A stretch of DNA of 8,214 nt from CAVPDE01 sp964580575 (GCA_964580575.1 CAZOLJ010000129.1:1-8214); one strand, 5' to 3'; counted from the first letter of the stretch, positions 1-5,267 are shown. Program-made: numbers and translations. Notes: a model not told the origin generated them from the sequence alone.

Positions 1-45
1 CTACGAATCCGTAGGTCGGGTGTTCGAATCACCCTGGGCGCACCA
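1..45 (+). tRNA. tRNA-Arg(ACG), 3' part; 5' half lies outside the window
   Basis: The window begins exactly at the 7-nt anticodon loop CTACGAA (1-7), giving anticodon ACG at 3-5, which decodes Arg CGN codons after A34 to inosine editing. Then come the 3' strand of the anticodon stem (8-12), a 5-nt variable loop AGGTC (13-17), a perfect T arm GGGTG-TTCGAAT-CACCC (18-34), the acceptor strand TGGGCGC (35-41), discriminator A42 and an encoded CCA (43-45). The missing 5' strand is predicted to start GCGCCC. The loop resembles E. coli tRNA-Arg(ACG). The 3' end of this gene is probably the attachment site of the element whose integrase relic lies just downstream. The truncation is only the window edge. 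Confidence 0.9.
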
Positions 46-61
46 TTTAATGAAGTGATTT

Positions 62-103
62 GAAGGGGTTAGATGAGACCGCCTAACCCCTTCTTTTTCT
101 TTT
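62..103 (+). terminator. Rho-independent terminator after the tRNA
   Basis: A perfect 11-bp stem, GAAGGGGTTAG (62-72) with CTAACCCCTTC (83-93), encloses a 10-nt loop and runs into a T-rich tract (91-103). It sits 17 bp after the tRNA CCA and should end tRNA transcription. The reverse strand has only a weak T tract, so it is unlikely to serve as the terminator of the convergent integrase remnant. Confidence 0.8.
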
Positions 104-110
104 AGCCCTC

Positions 111-130
111 GGGAGCACTATGGGAGCACT
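111..130. repeat. Direct repeat GGGAGCACT x2 between tRNA and integrase
   Basis: Two identical 9-mers GGGAGCACT lie at 111-119 and 122-130, two bases apart, so the period is 11 bp (one helical turn). They sit between the tRNA 3' end and the integrase stop codon, where tyrosine recombinases of integrative elements bind their DNA. A role as integrase or excisionase binding sites is inferred from position and spacing only. Confidence 0.5.
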
Positions 131-149
131 CTTCTGACTTCCCATTTTC

Positions 150-551
150 TTACCCTGCTCCCTCCAGGAACGCATTCAATTTCCGCAATGCTTCTCTGGC
201 ATCCTCGTCGTCGATCGTGTTGTACCGGTCAAACATGGCGCTGGTCTTGTGGCCGGTGAAGTGCTTGATGACGCTCCTTCGAAAGCCTGCCTTTCTCATC
301 ATGGTATTGAATGTGTGCCGGAGGTCATGGAAATGGAAGTCTTCTATGCCAGCCTCACTACATGCCCGGTTAAGGCAGCTCTTGATGCTCTTGATCGGCA
401 TCCTGCTGTAGGTGAAAACAGTATTGTGCTTGAGGTGAGGATCGTCATCGGTTTCTTCCTGGCACCCCTTTGGACGCCCTGGGCATGACTTGGGAACGAC
501 TTCTCCCATCAGTCCTTGTCTGCTATTCCTTCTTAAGGATCGAGTGCCCAA
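150..551 (-). pseudogene. Tyrosine recombinase/phage integrase, C-terminal catalytic remnant
   Basis: The reading frame encodes up to 133 residues; integrases of this class are usually about 350-400. The C-terminal catalytic boxes are clear: HDLRHTF (His75, Arg78), a TGHK box (His101) and the nucleophile in DRYNT (Tyr110). The sequence before them (VFTYSRMPIKSIK, from about residue 45) also fits the family. The N-terminal SAM-like DNA-binding domain, box I with the first catalytic Arg, and the beta-hairpin Lys are absent. The frame is closed by a stop at 597-599 and the DNA beyond it shows no integrase sequence. The given start is a TTG without convincing ribosome binding site. The gene ends about 100 bp from the tRNA and is transcribed towards it, the usual arrangement for tRNA-integrated elements. 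It is probably inactive, so the element should not excise by itself. Confidence 0.8.
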
Positions 552-556
552 ATTGA

Positions 557-877
557 AATTTTGAGAAGGGCGGGGAAAAGTTCCTTCCCAGCCATCTCAT
601 TTGGGACAGCCTGCAAATCCCCGACCAAGAAAAATACAGGCTGGAGCACCCCTGGAAAGACAAGGTCTTCTATTTGGAATGGAGAACCAAAGACCATAGC
701 AACGTAAAGATCTACGATCAAAAGCGGACTGTGGATTACGCCGATTGCAAGGTGGGGCTTTTCTATATTTTCCCCTTTGATCTGTTTGTTGAGGGAGAGC
801 CGGCTATAGCTGTGACTTGGAATCGACTTATGCCCATGAACAGCCAGCTCCTCAGGCTTGGTGAAGTTCGCGGTTGA
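557..877 (+). other. Open frame without a start codon, possible gene remnant
   Basis: An open stretch of 106 codons runs from just after a TGA (554-556) to a TGA at 875-877. It has no ATG or GTG start in frame near its beginning; the first TTG is at 674. The translation looks protein-like, rich in charged and aromatic residues with segments such as LEHPWKDKVFYLEWRTK and AVTWNRL, so it may be the C-terminal part of a gene whose front was lost in the same rearrangement that removed the integrase N-terminus. I do not recognise a family. The opposite strand also holds a 62-codon frame here (533-721). It may be noncoding. Confidence 0.25.
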
Positions 878-888
878 TGCTTCTCCAC

Positions 889-1290
889 CTATTTCTTGCC
901 GACCCTCTTCGCCAGTGCCTTGTCAAAGGTGAATAGGGGGAGATTGTAGTTTTTCGCCTTCACACAAAGGATACAGTCCACGATATCTAGCGACGAATCA
1001 CCGAAAAGGGTAAGTGCCTCGGTCAGTTCCTTCTTGTCGCTGTTGGTAACACCCCGGTAGGCGATGAAGCCCTTCAACGTTGCACCCGCCTCCTGCCGCG
1101 GCACACCATAGAACTTCACCAGCACATAGACGCACTCGACCAGGACAGACTCGAGAAGCAACACTTCCGCTTCGCCGGTTCTCACGTTATCGAAGAGAGT
1201 GCAGGCCTTCTCATGGAGTTCTTTGTTGTCAGCAAGAAGGTATCTCAGGATGGAGTTCGTATCCGGCAGACTAACCTCTCGCCTTGGCAT
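889..1290 (-). CDS. vapC: VapC toxin, PIN-domain ribonuclease
   Basis: This 133-residue protein has the length and layout of VapC toxins, Mg-dependent RNases that cleave tRNA or rRNA and arrest translation when the antitoxin is lost. The PIN acidic residues are all visible: Asp10 in PDTNSILRYLL, Glu52 in VECVYVL, Asp105 in DIVDCIL and Asp123 in TFDKAL, so the active site looks intact. I chose the ATG at 1290 because it is preceded by a strong Shine-Dalgarno AGGAGG six bases upstream and puts the first Asp at the usual distance from the N-terminus. The longer frame back to 1350 would overlap the antitoxin by 80 bp. The gene overlaps the end of vapB by 20 bp, so the pair should be co-transcribed and translationally coupled. 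Confidence 0.9.
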   Translation of the reverse strand: MPRREVSLPDTNSILRYLLADNKELHEKACTLFDNVRTGEAEVLLLESVLVECVYVLVKFYGVPRQEAGATLKGFIAYRGVTNSDKKELTEALTLFGDSSLDIVDCILCVKAKNYNLPLFTFDKALAKRVGKK

Positions 1291-1504
1291 GAGCCACCTC
1301 CTCCCATACCTTGTCCCTGATTTCCCCCAGGGGCCGGAGACCCTTGGCATAGGTTTTCAGAGATCCGCCGACACTCGACACCGGCCTTATGAGCACACCT
1401 CCCTTGATTACCTCGAACTCGATGGTGCTGCTCTTAAGCACATCCCTTATCTTTCTGGGGATTGTAACCTGCCCCTTGGACGTGATCTTTGCTGTCACTG
1501 GCAT
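1271..1504 (-). CDS. vapB: VapB antitoxin, AbrB/SpoVT family
   Basis: The 77-residue product starts MPVTAKITSKGQVTIP, the signature of the swapped-hairpin AbrB/SpoVT DNA-binding domain (residues about 1-45). Its charged C-terminal tail would wrap around and inhibit the PIN toxin. Such antitoxins also repress their own operon as a complex with the toxin. The start at 1504 is set by an ideal AGGAGG six bases upstream (1511-1516); the open frame continues to 1591, but that part overlaps the predicted promoter. It is directly upstream of, and overlaps, the toxin gene. The operon looks complete and may still be active, unlike most of its surroundings. Confidence 0.9.
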   Translation of the reverse strand: MPVTAKITSKGQVTIPRKIRDVLKSSTIEFEVIKGGVLIRPVSSVGGSLKTYAKGLRPLGEIRDKVWEEVAHAKARG

Positions 1505-1532
1505 GACCTTCCTCCTCTTGAAAATCCCATTA

Positions 1533-1649
1533 CTATTTACTAATTGTAAGGCATTTATTGATTGCATTACAAGATAAATCTCGACATCCAACCAATATCT
1601 TTCCTTTTTGTTCTCGCTCCATCGTCTTTAGCATTGCCTCCCATTTCTC
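1533..1649 (-). other. Possible C-terminal end of a gene running into the assembly gap
   Basis: From the gap edge the minus strand is open for 38 codons to a TAG at 1533-1535, reading EKWEAMLKTMEREQKGKILV and onward. The first half is charged and helix-like, as in real proteins. The last dozen residues are encoded by the vapBC promoter and look nongenic. This may be the tail of a gene upstream of vapBC, perhaps with its natural end altered. An ATG at 1757, beyond the gap, is in the same nominal frame, but the gap length is arbitrary, so no connection can be claimed. Confidence 0.25.
1543..1572 (-). promoter_or_regulatory. vapBC promoter with overlapping inverted repeat
   Basis: On the minus strand a -35 box TTGTAA (1572-1567) and a -10 box TACAAT (1548-1543) are 18 bp apart, about 40 bp upstream of the vapB start. 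The same segment is an inverted repeat: arms TTGTAAGGCA (1544-1553) and TGCATTACAA (1563-1572), 9 of 10 positions paired, with a 9-bp spacer. The two arms fall on the -35 and -10 elements, which suits an operator through which the VapBC complex blocks RNA polymerase. This is inferred from sequence and family behaviour. Confidence 0.6.
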
Positions 1650-1749
1650 NNNNNNNNNNNNNNNNNNNNNNNNNNNNNNNNNNNNNNNNNNNNNNNNNNN
1701 NNNNNNNNNNNNNNNNNNNNNNNNNNNNNNNNNNNNNNNNNNNNNNNNN
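1650..1749. other. Assembly gap of exactly 100 N
   Basis: One hundred consecutive unknown bases form the conventional placeholder for a scaffold gap of unknown size. The true distance between vapBC and the BREX-like remnant, and any genes inside, cannot be known from this window. Repeats such as insertion sequences often cause such gaps. Confidence 0.98.
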
Positions 1750-1789
1750 CCTTTCATTTTGGATTCGTGTTTGTTCGGCGGGTGTAGAT

Positions 1790-1972
1790 TCAGGGCTGGT
1801 TAAAGCTTGCCGGATACCCAGGAAAGTCCTCTTCTAAAGCCTGATCTATCTCCTCCTGCGTGGCATCGGTGTCGTTGCACAAATAGCACGGACGGCACAT
1901 TATAAGCCCCGTGGAGCTTCGGCGTGCTTGCTCCGGCTTCCATCTCCTCTGAGCATGCCTGCCAGAAAACAT
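1790..1972 (-). other. Small unrecognised reading frame, Cys-rich (CxxCxxC)
   Basis: The frame of 60 codons holds an internal ATG at 1900, giving a 36-residue product starting MCRPCYLCND, with Cys at 2, 5 and 8, then an acidic helix-like part (EEIDQALEEDF) ending in PGYPASFNQP. The C-terminal part looks more like coding sequence than the arginine-rich part before residue 25. It follows directly, on the same strand, after the truncated brxF-like stub, so it could be the tail of another gene joined there by deletion, or a true small protein. No family recognised; the three Cys could bind metal, but this is a guess. Confidence 0.3.
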
Positions 1973-1975
1973 GGC

Positions 1976-2083
1976 TCAACCGGATGGCCCCACGATCAGC
2001 AAGACCTTATAGTAGTGGGAAGCAGCTTGGCCCAAAGCAGCATCGATATCTCCGGGCTTGAAAGTGTTGTGATGAGCACCCAC
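1976..2083 (-). pseudogene. brxF: Truncated brxF-like gene (BREX type 3 P-loop protein), N-terminal stub
   Basis: Only 35 codons remain. The start is a GTG at 2083 whose G is also the last base of the upstream gene's TAG (TAGTG overlap), with AAGGA eight bases ahead (2092-2096). The product contains DIDAALGQAASHYYKVLLIV followed by GPSG and then a TGA (1976-1978). This matches my knowledge of the beginning of BrxF, a roughly 150-residue P-loop protein of BREX-3 phage-defence systems whose Walker A begins GP(S/P)GSGKT. Here the sequence breaks off inside the Walker A loop, before the catalytic Lys. None of the usual downstream BREX-3 genes (brxC, pglX, brxHII, pglZ, brxA) is seen before the gap. 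The family call rests on a short segment and on the neighbouring HTH gene. Confidence 0.55.
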
Positions 2084-2283
2084 TACTCTCGTCCTTTCTC
2101 CACTTGCGGATTTGCTGCCCCGCCGGCTCTGACCCATGCATTGACTTCGTCCTTTTGAAATTTCCACAAGCGACCGACCTTGTGAGCCGGCATCTTGTGT
2201 CGCTCTATCCAGCGGTAAACCGTGTCGCGACTCACTCCAAGGTGAGCGGCGATCGCATCAACCGAAAGCCAACTGTCCTGCAT
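2083..2283 (-). CDS. Excisionase-family helix-turn-helix DNA-binding protein
   Basis: A 66-residue protein made almost entirely of one MerR/excisionase-type winged HTH domain: WLSVDAIAAHLGVSRDTVYRW (residues 5-25) is the HTH, followed by the wing segment MPAHKVGRLWKF (31-42) and the helix KDEVNAWVRAGGAA. I chose the ATG at 2283, which has AAGGAG about 11 bases upstream (2295-2300); the longer frame to 2343 has no ribosome binding site. Such small proteins act as recombination directionality factors or as regulators. This variant, ending in WVRAGGAA, is typical in front of BREX-3 and restriction-modification operons, and here it overlaps the brxF-like start by one base, so it was probably the first gene and regulator of that operon. 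It looks intact. Confidence 0.85.
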   Translation of the reverse strand: MQDSWLSVDAIAAHLGVSRDTVYRWIERHKMPAHKVGRLWKFQKDEVNAWVRAGGAANPQVEKGRE

Positions 2284-2517
2284 AATGCCAAGATCTCCTT
2301 GTCTCCTCGGTAGACTTTTGCGGTCTAAAGTCGGCCTGTTCATACCATAATCGGCCTTTATAGGTCAAAAACGAAAGGCAGATGATGGGATGGAAAGCTG
2401 CAAATTCGGCTTACCGCCGTGACTGGAAAGTCTCGTCATTGTCTTTACGAGTTTCGCCTTATATCTTGGCTCCGCGTCTTGTCATATGCGGTCAAAACAC
2501 TTTCGGAAAAAACACAA

Positions 2518-2548
2518 GACCCCATCCCTCAATCCGAGAAATGGGGTC
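2518..2548 (-). repeat. Inverted repeat, possible weak minus-strand terminator
   Basis: Arms GACCCCAT (2518-2525) and ATGGGGTC (2541-2548) are perfectly complementary around a 15-nt loop. On the minus strand the stem is followed by TTGTGTTTTTT, as in a Rho-independent terminator. No minus-strand gene is seen upstream of it, so it may be a relic of a lost gene. Confidence 0.4.
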
Positions 2549-2619
2549 CTCTATCCGCCTCTTTTTGGTGCAGCCTTCTTTTCATTCAAATAGGCCATAT
2601 CCACCAGTGAGTCCCGATT

Positions 2620-2646
2620 CTAATGGTAACTATCTGTTACGGTTAG
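2620..2646. repeat. Imperfect palindrome upstream of abiE
   Basis: CTAATGGTAAC (2620-2630) and GTTACGGTTAG (2636-2646) pair at 9 of 11 positions around a 5-nt centre. No T tract follows. It could be a protein-binding site; no function is assigned. Confidence 0.35.
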
Positions 2647-2915
2647 CGAAAATTAGAGACACTTTACTCCACCTGTTATTGCTTGTCAACCTTTGGTGTA
2701 TCGCATCAAACCTATCCTCCCAACAACCTTGGCGGAGTTTGTGGGTTCAGAGTATGTGTCAGCGGGGCCACCTTGCCGCAGACAGATGCGCAGGGAGGCT
2801 GGCACCCGTGAGACCCAGACCAATGAATTCAACTTGATTATTTCGCTCATAACCTTGTATACGTTTAAGTGTATTGCCTCTAGAAATCAAATTTGTCTTG
2901 AAATTCTCTCTTTTG

Positions 2916-2974
2916 CTTGATATATATCATCACTACATTTAACAATTGTACAAGTTTTGACATATAATATCAAG
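2916..2974 (+). promoter_or_regulatory. abiE promoter framed by inverted repeats
   Basis: A near-consensus sigma-70 promoter is present: -35 TTAACA (2939-2944), 18-bp spacer and a perfect -10 TATAAT (2963-2968). It predicts a start near 2975 and a very short leader before the ATG at 2988. Perfect 8-bp arms CTTGATAT (2916-2923) and ATATCAAG (2967-2974) flank the whole promoter, the right arm overlapping the -10 box. Between them is the 8-bp palindrome TTGTACAA (2946-2953) in the spacer. AbiEi antitoxins repress their own operon by binding inverted repeats at the promoter, so these are good operator candidates. Confidence 0.7.
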
Positions 2975-2987
2975 TCCAGGCTAAGAG

Positions 2988-3794
2988 ATGAAACTTCAAG
3001 ATTTCTTCGCAACACATCCGGTCTTTACGCATGAGGACTTCGTGGAATTCCTCTCAGTGAAAGGCTCCACGAACGTCAAAACACGCGAGTCCATAATACA
3101 CCACTATACCAAGAGCGGGCGTCTTGTGCGGGTTCGACGTGGGCTTTATGTCGCAGTGCCACCGGGAGTTACCCCAGAGACATGCCCTTTTGATCCCTAT
3201 TTGGTCACATCAAGAATGGCTCCTGACGCAGTCCTCGCCTACCACACCGCCCTTGACCTGCACGGCAGGGCTTACTCCGTGCGCGAGGAGTTTACGTATC
3301 TGACTCGAACAGGAAGCCGGCCCTTGAATTTCAGAGGGCAGAGATACCGTGGCGTAGGCTACCCCAGAAAGTTGCTGGAAAAGGGACAGGAATTTTTCGG
3401 CGTGGTGTCCGTGGACAGACAGGGGCTTGATGTCCGGGTAACGAGTTTGGAGCGCACCTTGGTGGACGTGCTGGATCGTCCATCCTTAGGAGGAACCTGG
3501 GAAGAGATATGGAGGTCTCTTGAGCTTGTCGAGTTTTTCGATCTGGAAAAGGTCGTCGAGTACGCCCGCCTCCTGAACAACGCAACCACCGCCGCGAAAG
3601 TGGGGCTTTTTTTGGAGCAGCATAGAGATTCCCTAATGCCTGAAGAGAATCACCTTGAGCGTCTTCGTTCACTTATCCCGAAGAACCCTCATTACATGGT
3701 CCACAATGGGCGGAAACCCGGCCGTTTCATGAAAAAATGGAATCTGGTGGTGCCGCTGGAAATACTTGAGAGAAGATGGGAGGAGATCGTTTGA
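2988..3794 (+). CDS. abiEi: AbiEi antitoxin/autorepressor of a type IV toxin-antitoxin system
   Basis: A complete 268-residue protein of the AbiEi family, within the usual length. Residues about 1-60 form the N-terminal winged-helix DNA-binding domain ending in the diagnostic RVRRGLYVAVPPG. Residues 70-95 (DPYLVTSRMAPDAVLAYHTALDLHG) are the conserved start of the C-terminal antitoxin domain, which also has VTSLERTLVDVLDRP. The protein represses the operon and neutralises the AbiEii nucleotidyltransferase without stable contact (type IV). The ATG at 2988 lies about 13 bases from the predicted transcription start, with only a weak ribosome binding site. Its stop overlaps the toxin start by four bases. 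It appears intact, although its partner is broken, so it may now serve only as an orphan repressor or antitoxin. Confidence 0.9.
   Translation: MKLQDFFATHPVFTHEDFVEFLSVKGSTNVKTRESIIHHYTKSGRLVRVRRGLYVAVPPGVTPETCPFDPYLVTSRMAPDAVLAYHTALDLHGRAYSVREEFTYLTRTGSRPLNFRGQRYRGVGYPRKLLEKGQEFFGVVSVDRQGLDVRVTSLERTLVDVLDRPSLGGTWEEIWRSLELVEFFDLEKVVEYARLLNNATTAAKVGLFLEQHRDSLMPEENHLERLRSLIPKNPHYMVHNGRKPGRFMKKWNLVVPLEILERRWEEIV
3778..3794 (+). promoter_or_regulatory. Ribosome binding site and TTG start coupling abiEii to abiEi
   Basis: GGGAGGA (3778-3784), six bases, then TTG (3791-3793), which overlaps the abiEi stop as TTGA. This decides the toxin start: the protein then begins M-R-L-S-R-E-R as AbiEii proteins usually do. 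The upstream ATG at 3776 overlaps the Shine-Dalgarno itself and would add five residues. A TTG in place of the common ATGA overlap should lower toxin translation. Confidence 0.7.
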
Positions 3795-4456
3795 GACTTT
3801 CACGGGAAAGAATTCTGGCTGAGGCAGGATCGACGGGATTTCGGCCCGAGGTGTTCGAAAAGGTGGCCCAGTTGCTGGGCTTGCTTCAAAGCATCTGGAG
3901 CCATCCTTTTCTCAAGAACCGCCTCGCACTCAAGGGTGGCACCGCTTTGAACCTCTTTATTTTCAACATGCCCCGCCTCTCCGTGGATATAGACCTTAAC
4001 TATATCGGCGCGCCGGACAAGAAGACCATGCTTGAAGAAAGACCCAAGGTGGATAATGCCATGAGGGCCGTCTGCCAGCGTGAAGGATTCATGGTGCGCT
4101 AGTCCCCCACCGAGCATGCCGGCGGAAAGTGGCTGCTCCGGTATGAGAGCGCTTTTGGCCAGGGTGCCAACCTTACCGTCGATCTCAACTTCATGTTTCG
4201 CATCCCTTTGTGGCCGGTGACTCCATCCGATTCGCGGTTGCTCGGGTCCTTCAAGGCCGAGAAGATCCCTCTCCTCGATCTTCATGAAATAACGGCAGGC
4301 AAGCTCTGCGCCTTGCTTTCACGGGAGGCGGCAAGGGATCTCTTTGACGCCCACCAATTGCTCACCCAAAAGACCCTTGAGAAAGATCGTCTCCGTCTTG
4401 CCTTTATCGTTTACGGCGCGATGAACCGAAAGGACTGGCTTGAGAAGTCGCTCAAG
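3791..4456 (+). pseudogene. abiEii: AbiEii toxin (nucleotidyltransferase), amber-interrupted and 3'-truncated
   Basis: AbiEii proteins are about 300-residue nucleotidyltransferases that inactivate tRNA or other targets and cause abortive infection. The core is here: LALKGGTALNLF (motif I, residues 45-56), SVDIDLNY with the metal-binding Asp66 and Asp68, then after the interruption TVDLNFM (third acidic motif), and HEITAGKLCALLSREAARDL with the helix that carries the family's Lys and RDxxD residues. Codon 104 is TAG (4100-4102), and the same frame continues with unmistakable AbiEii sequence (SPTEHAGGKWLLRYE). The stop probably replaced a CAG. Around 4450-4460, after NRKDWLEKSL, AbiEii sequence gives way in frame to a different protein, so the C-terminal helical domain is missing. 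Product is expected to be a 103-residue fragment, presumably non-toxic. Confidence 0.85.
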
Positions 4457-4830
4457 CCCCTGCCTCCTGCAGTGACTCTCTGGGGCAGCATCTTTGCCAA
4501 GATTATGGCGATGTTTGTACCCTTGATTCACGTCCCAGCAACCAATGTAGACCTTGTCCTTGGAGATGAAGATCTCTCCCTGGCCGACTGTGGGGTTCCA
4601 GGCAGAATCATTACTACACCCGGTCATTCCATGGGATCGGTCAGTGTCCTGCTGGAGACCGGAGATGCGTTCGTGGGAGACTTGGCGATGAAAGGATTGC
4701 CGATGCGGATCGGTCCGGGGTTGCCCATCTTTGCCGAAGACCTGCAGAAGGTAAAAAGGAGCTGGCAGTTGCTATTAGACAAGGGGGCAACGACTGTCTA
4801 CCCAGCCCACGGGAAGCCATTTTCGGCTGA
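4457..4830 (+). pseudogene. Metallo-beta-lactamase-fold hydrolase, C-terminal half
   Basis: In the same frame as abiEii, about 125 codons match the second half of MBL-fold metallohydrolases: GRIITTPGHSMGSVSVLL with metal-ligand His at 4625-4627, AFVGDLAM with the bridging Asp at 4679-4681, GPGLPIFAEDLQKVK, and VYPAHGKPFSAE with the last ligand His at 4808-4810. The N-terminal half with the HxHxDH motif is missing, so the metal site cannot form. There is no separate start. The junction with abiEii lies near 4450-4465 and with the following methyltransferase fragment near 4830; the frame then runs on without meaning to a TAA at 4889-4891. The parent enzyme's substrate is unknown. Confidence 0.8.
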
Positions 4831-5147
4831 AGGGCACCTTTCAAGCCCGTCACCGAAGTGGAAACGCTTCTGGCGGATGTCCGGGATCTAAGGTTGCCGG
4901 ACGGCAGCATCGACGTGGTCTTCATCAATGCCTGCTATGGCAACATCGCTGACAAGGCAGGCGCGTTCTCCAATATCACCAGGATGATGAAAACCGAAAG
5001 GCGAATGGTGATCAGTCACCCCCTGTGGAAATCCTTCATCCATTCCCGAAGCGAGTGGAAAGCCCCCTTCCCCCTCGACGACTTCCCGGAAAAGTCGGAG
5101 GCTGAGGGACTGCTCAAGCCTTTCGGGTTTGACATAGAAACCTTCAT
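4831..5147 (+). pseudogene. Class I SAM-dependent methyltransferase, C-terminal half
   Basis: Another frame opens after a TGA at 4828-4830 and reads VETLLADVRDLRLPDGSIDVV (from a GTG at 4858), the motif II/III region of small-molecule methyltransferases, then FINACYGNI, a conserved helix, MVISHPLWKSFI and FPLDDFPEKSEAEGLLKPFGF, close to known methyltransferases that end soon after this point. Motif I (the GxGxG SAM-binding loop) is absent, so the fragment is inactive. Near 5147 family resemblance stops; the frame continues to a stop at 5227-5229 with low-complexity Ser-rich residues. It is joined to the MBL fragment by what looks like a deletion. Confidence 0.75.
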
Positions 5148-5267
5148 TTCGGATTCCTTGACCTCTACGGCCTCATCAATGCCCGAATCGTCTCGCTGGG
5201 CCGGTACGGAAAGACCAGGGAAGTCATGAGCTCGCTGCCAGACAGGGTTGTGAAAGGGCTGGTCTGA
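5148..5267 (+). other. Unidentified C-terminal protein tail
   Basis: In a third frame, about 39 codons from near 5148 to a TGA at 5265-5267 read FLDLYGLINARIVSLGRYGK and end in SSLPDRVVKGLV. The composition is more protein-like than that of the competing methyltransferase frame over the same bases, so this may be the end of yet another gene joined here, or the true methyltransferase end after a frameshift. I do not recognise the family. Confidence 0.35.

Larger units (their letters stand above)
2284..2915. other. Gene-poor region between the HTH gene and the abiE operon
   Basis: This stretch has no convincing gene. A plus-strand frame of 151 codons (2382-2837) starts without a ribosome binding site and has an irregular, serine/arginine-rich composition with no recognisable domain. 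The region is the divergent upstream space of two operons, so the promoter of the minus-strand HTH gene should lie near 2300-2400, although I see no strong boxes there. Two inverted repeats within it are listed separately. It may hold eroded sequence left by deletions. Confidence 0.5.

Noticed and set aside
533..721. Minus-strand frame with VFFLVGDLQAVPNEMAGKEL, resembling helicase VGDxxQLP.
   Set aside because: Too short, lacks other helicase motifs, and the opposite strand looks equally or more coding.
1290..1350. Longer vapC start giving 20 extra residues.
   Set aside because: The ATG at 1290 has a perfect ribosome binding site and correct distance to the catalytic Asp; the extension overlaps vapB heavily.
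2382..2837. Plus-strand frame of 151 codons upstream of abiE.
   Set aside because: No ribosome binding site, no domain, irregular composition, and it spans two inverted repeats; treated as noncoding.
4193..4891. Single intact protein from the ATG at 4193 to 4891.
   Set aside because: It begins in the middle of the AbiEii domain, has no ribosome binding site, and combines halves of two unrelated enzymes, so it is not a true gene.
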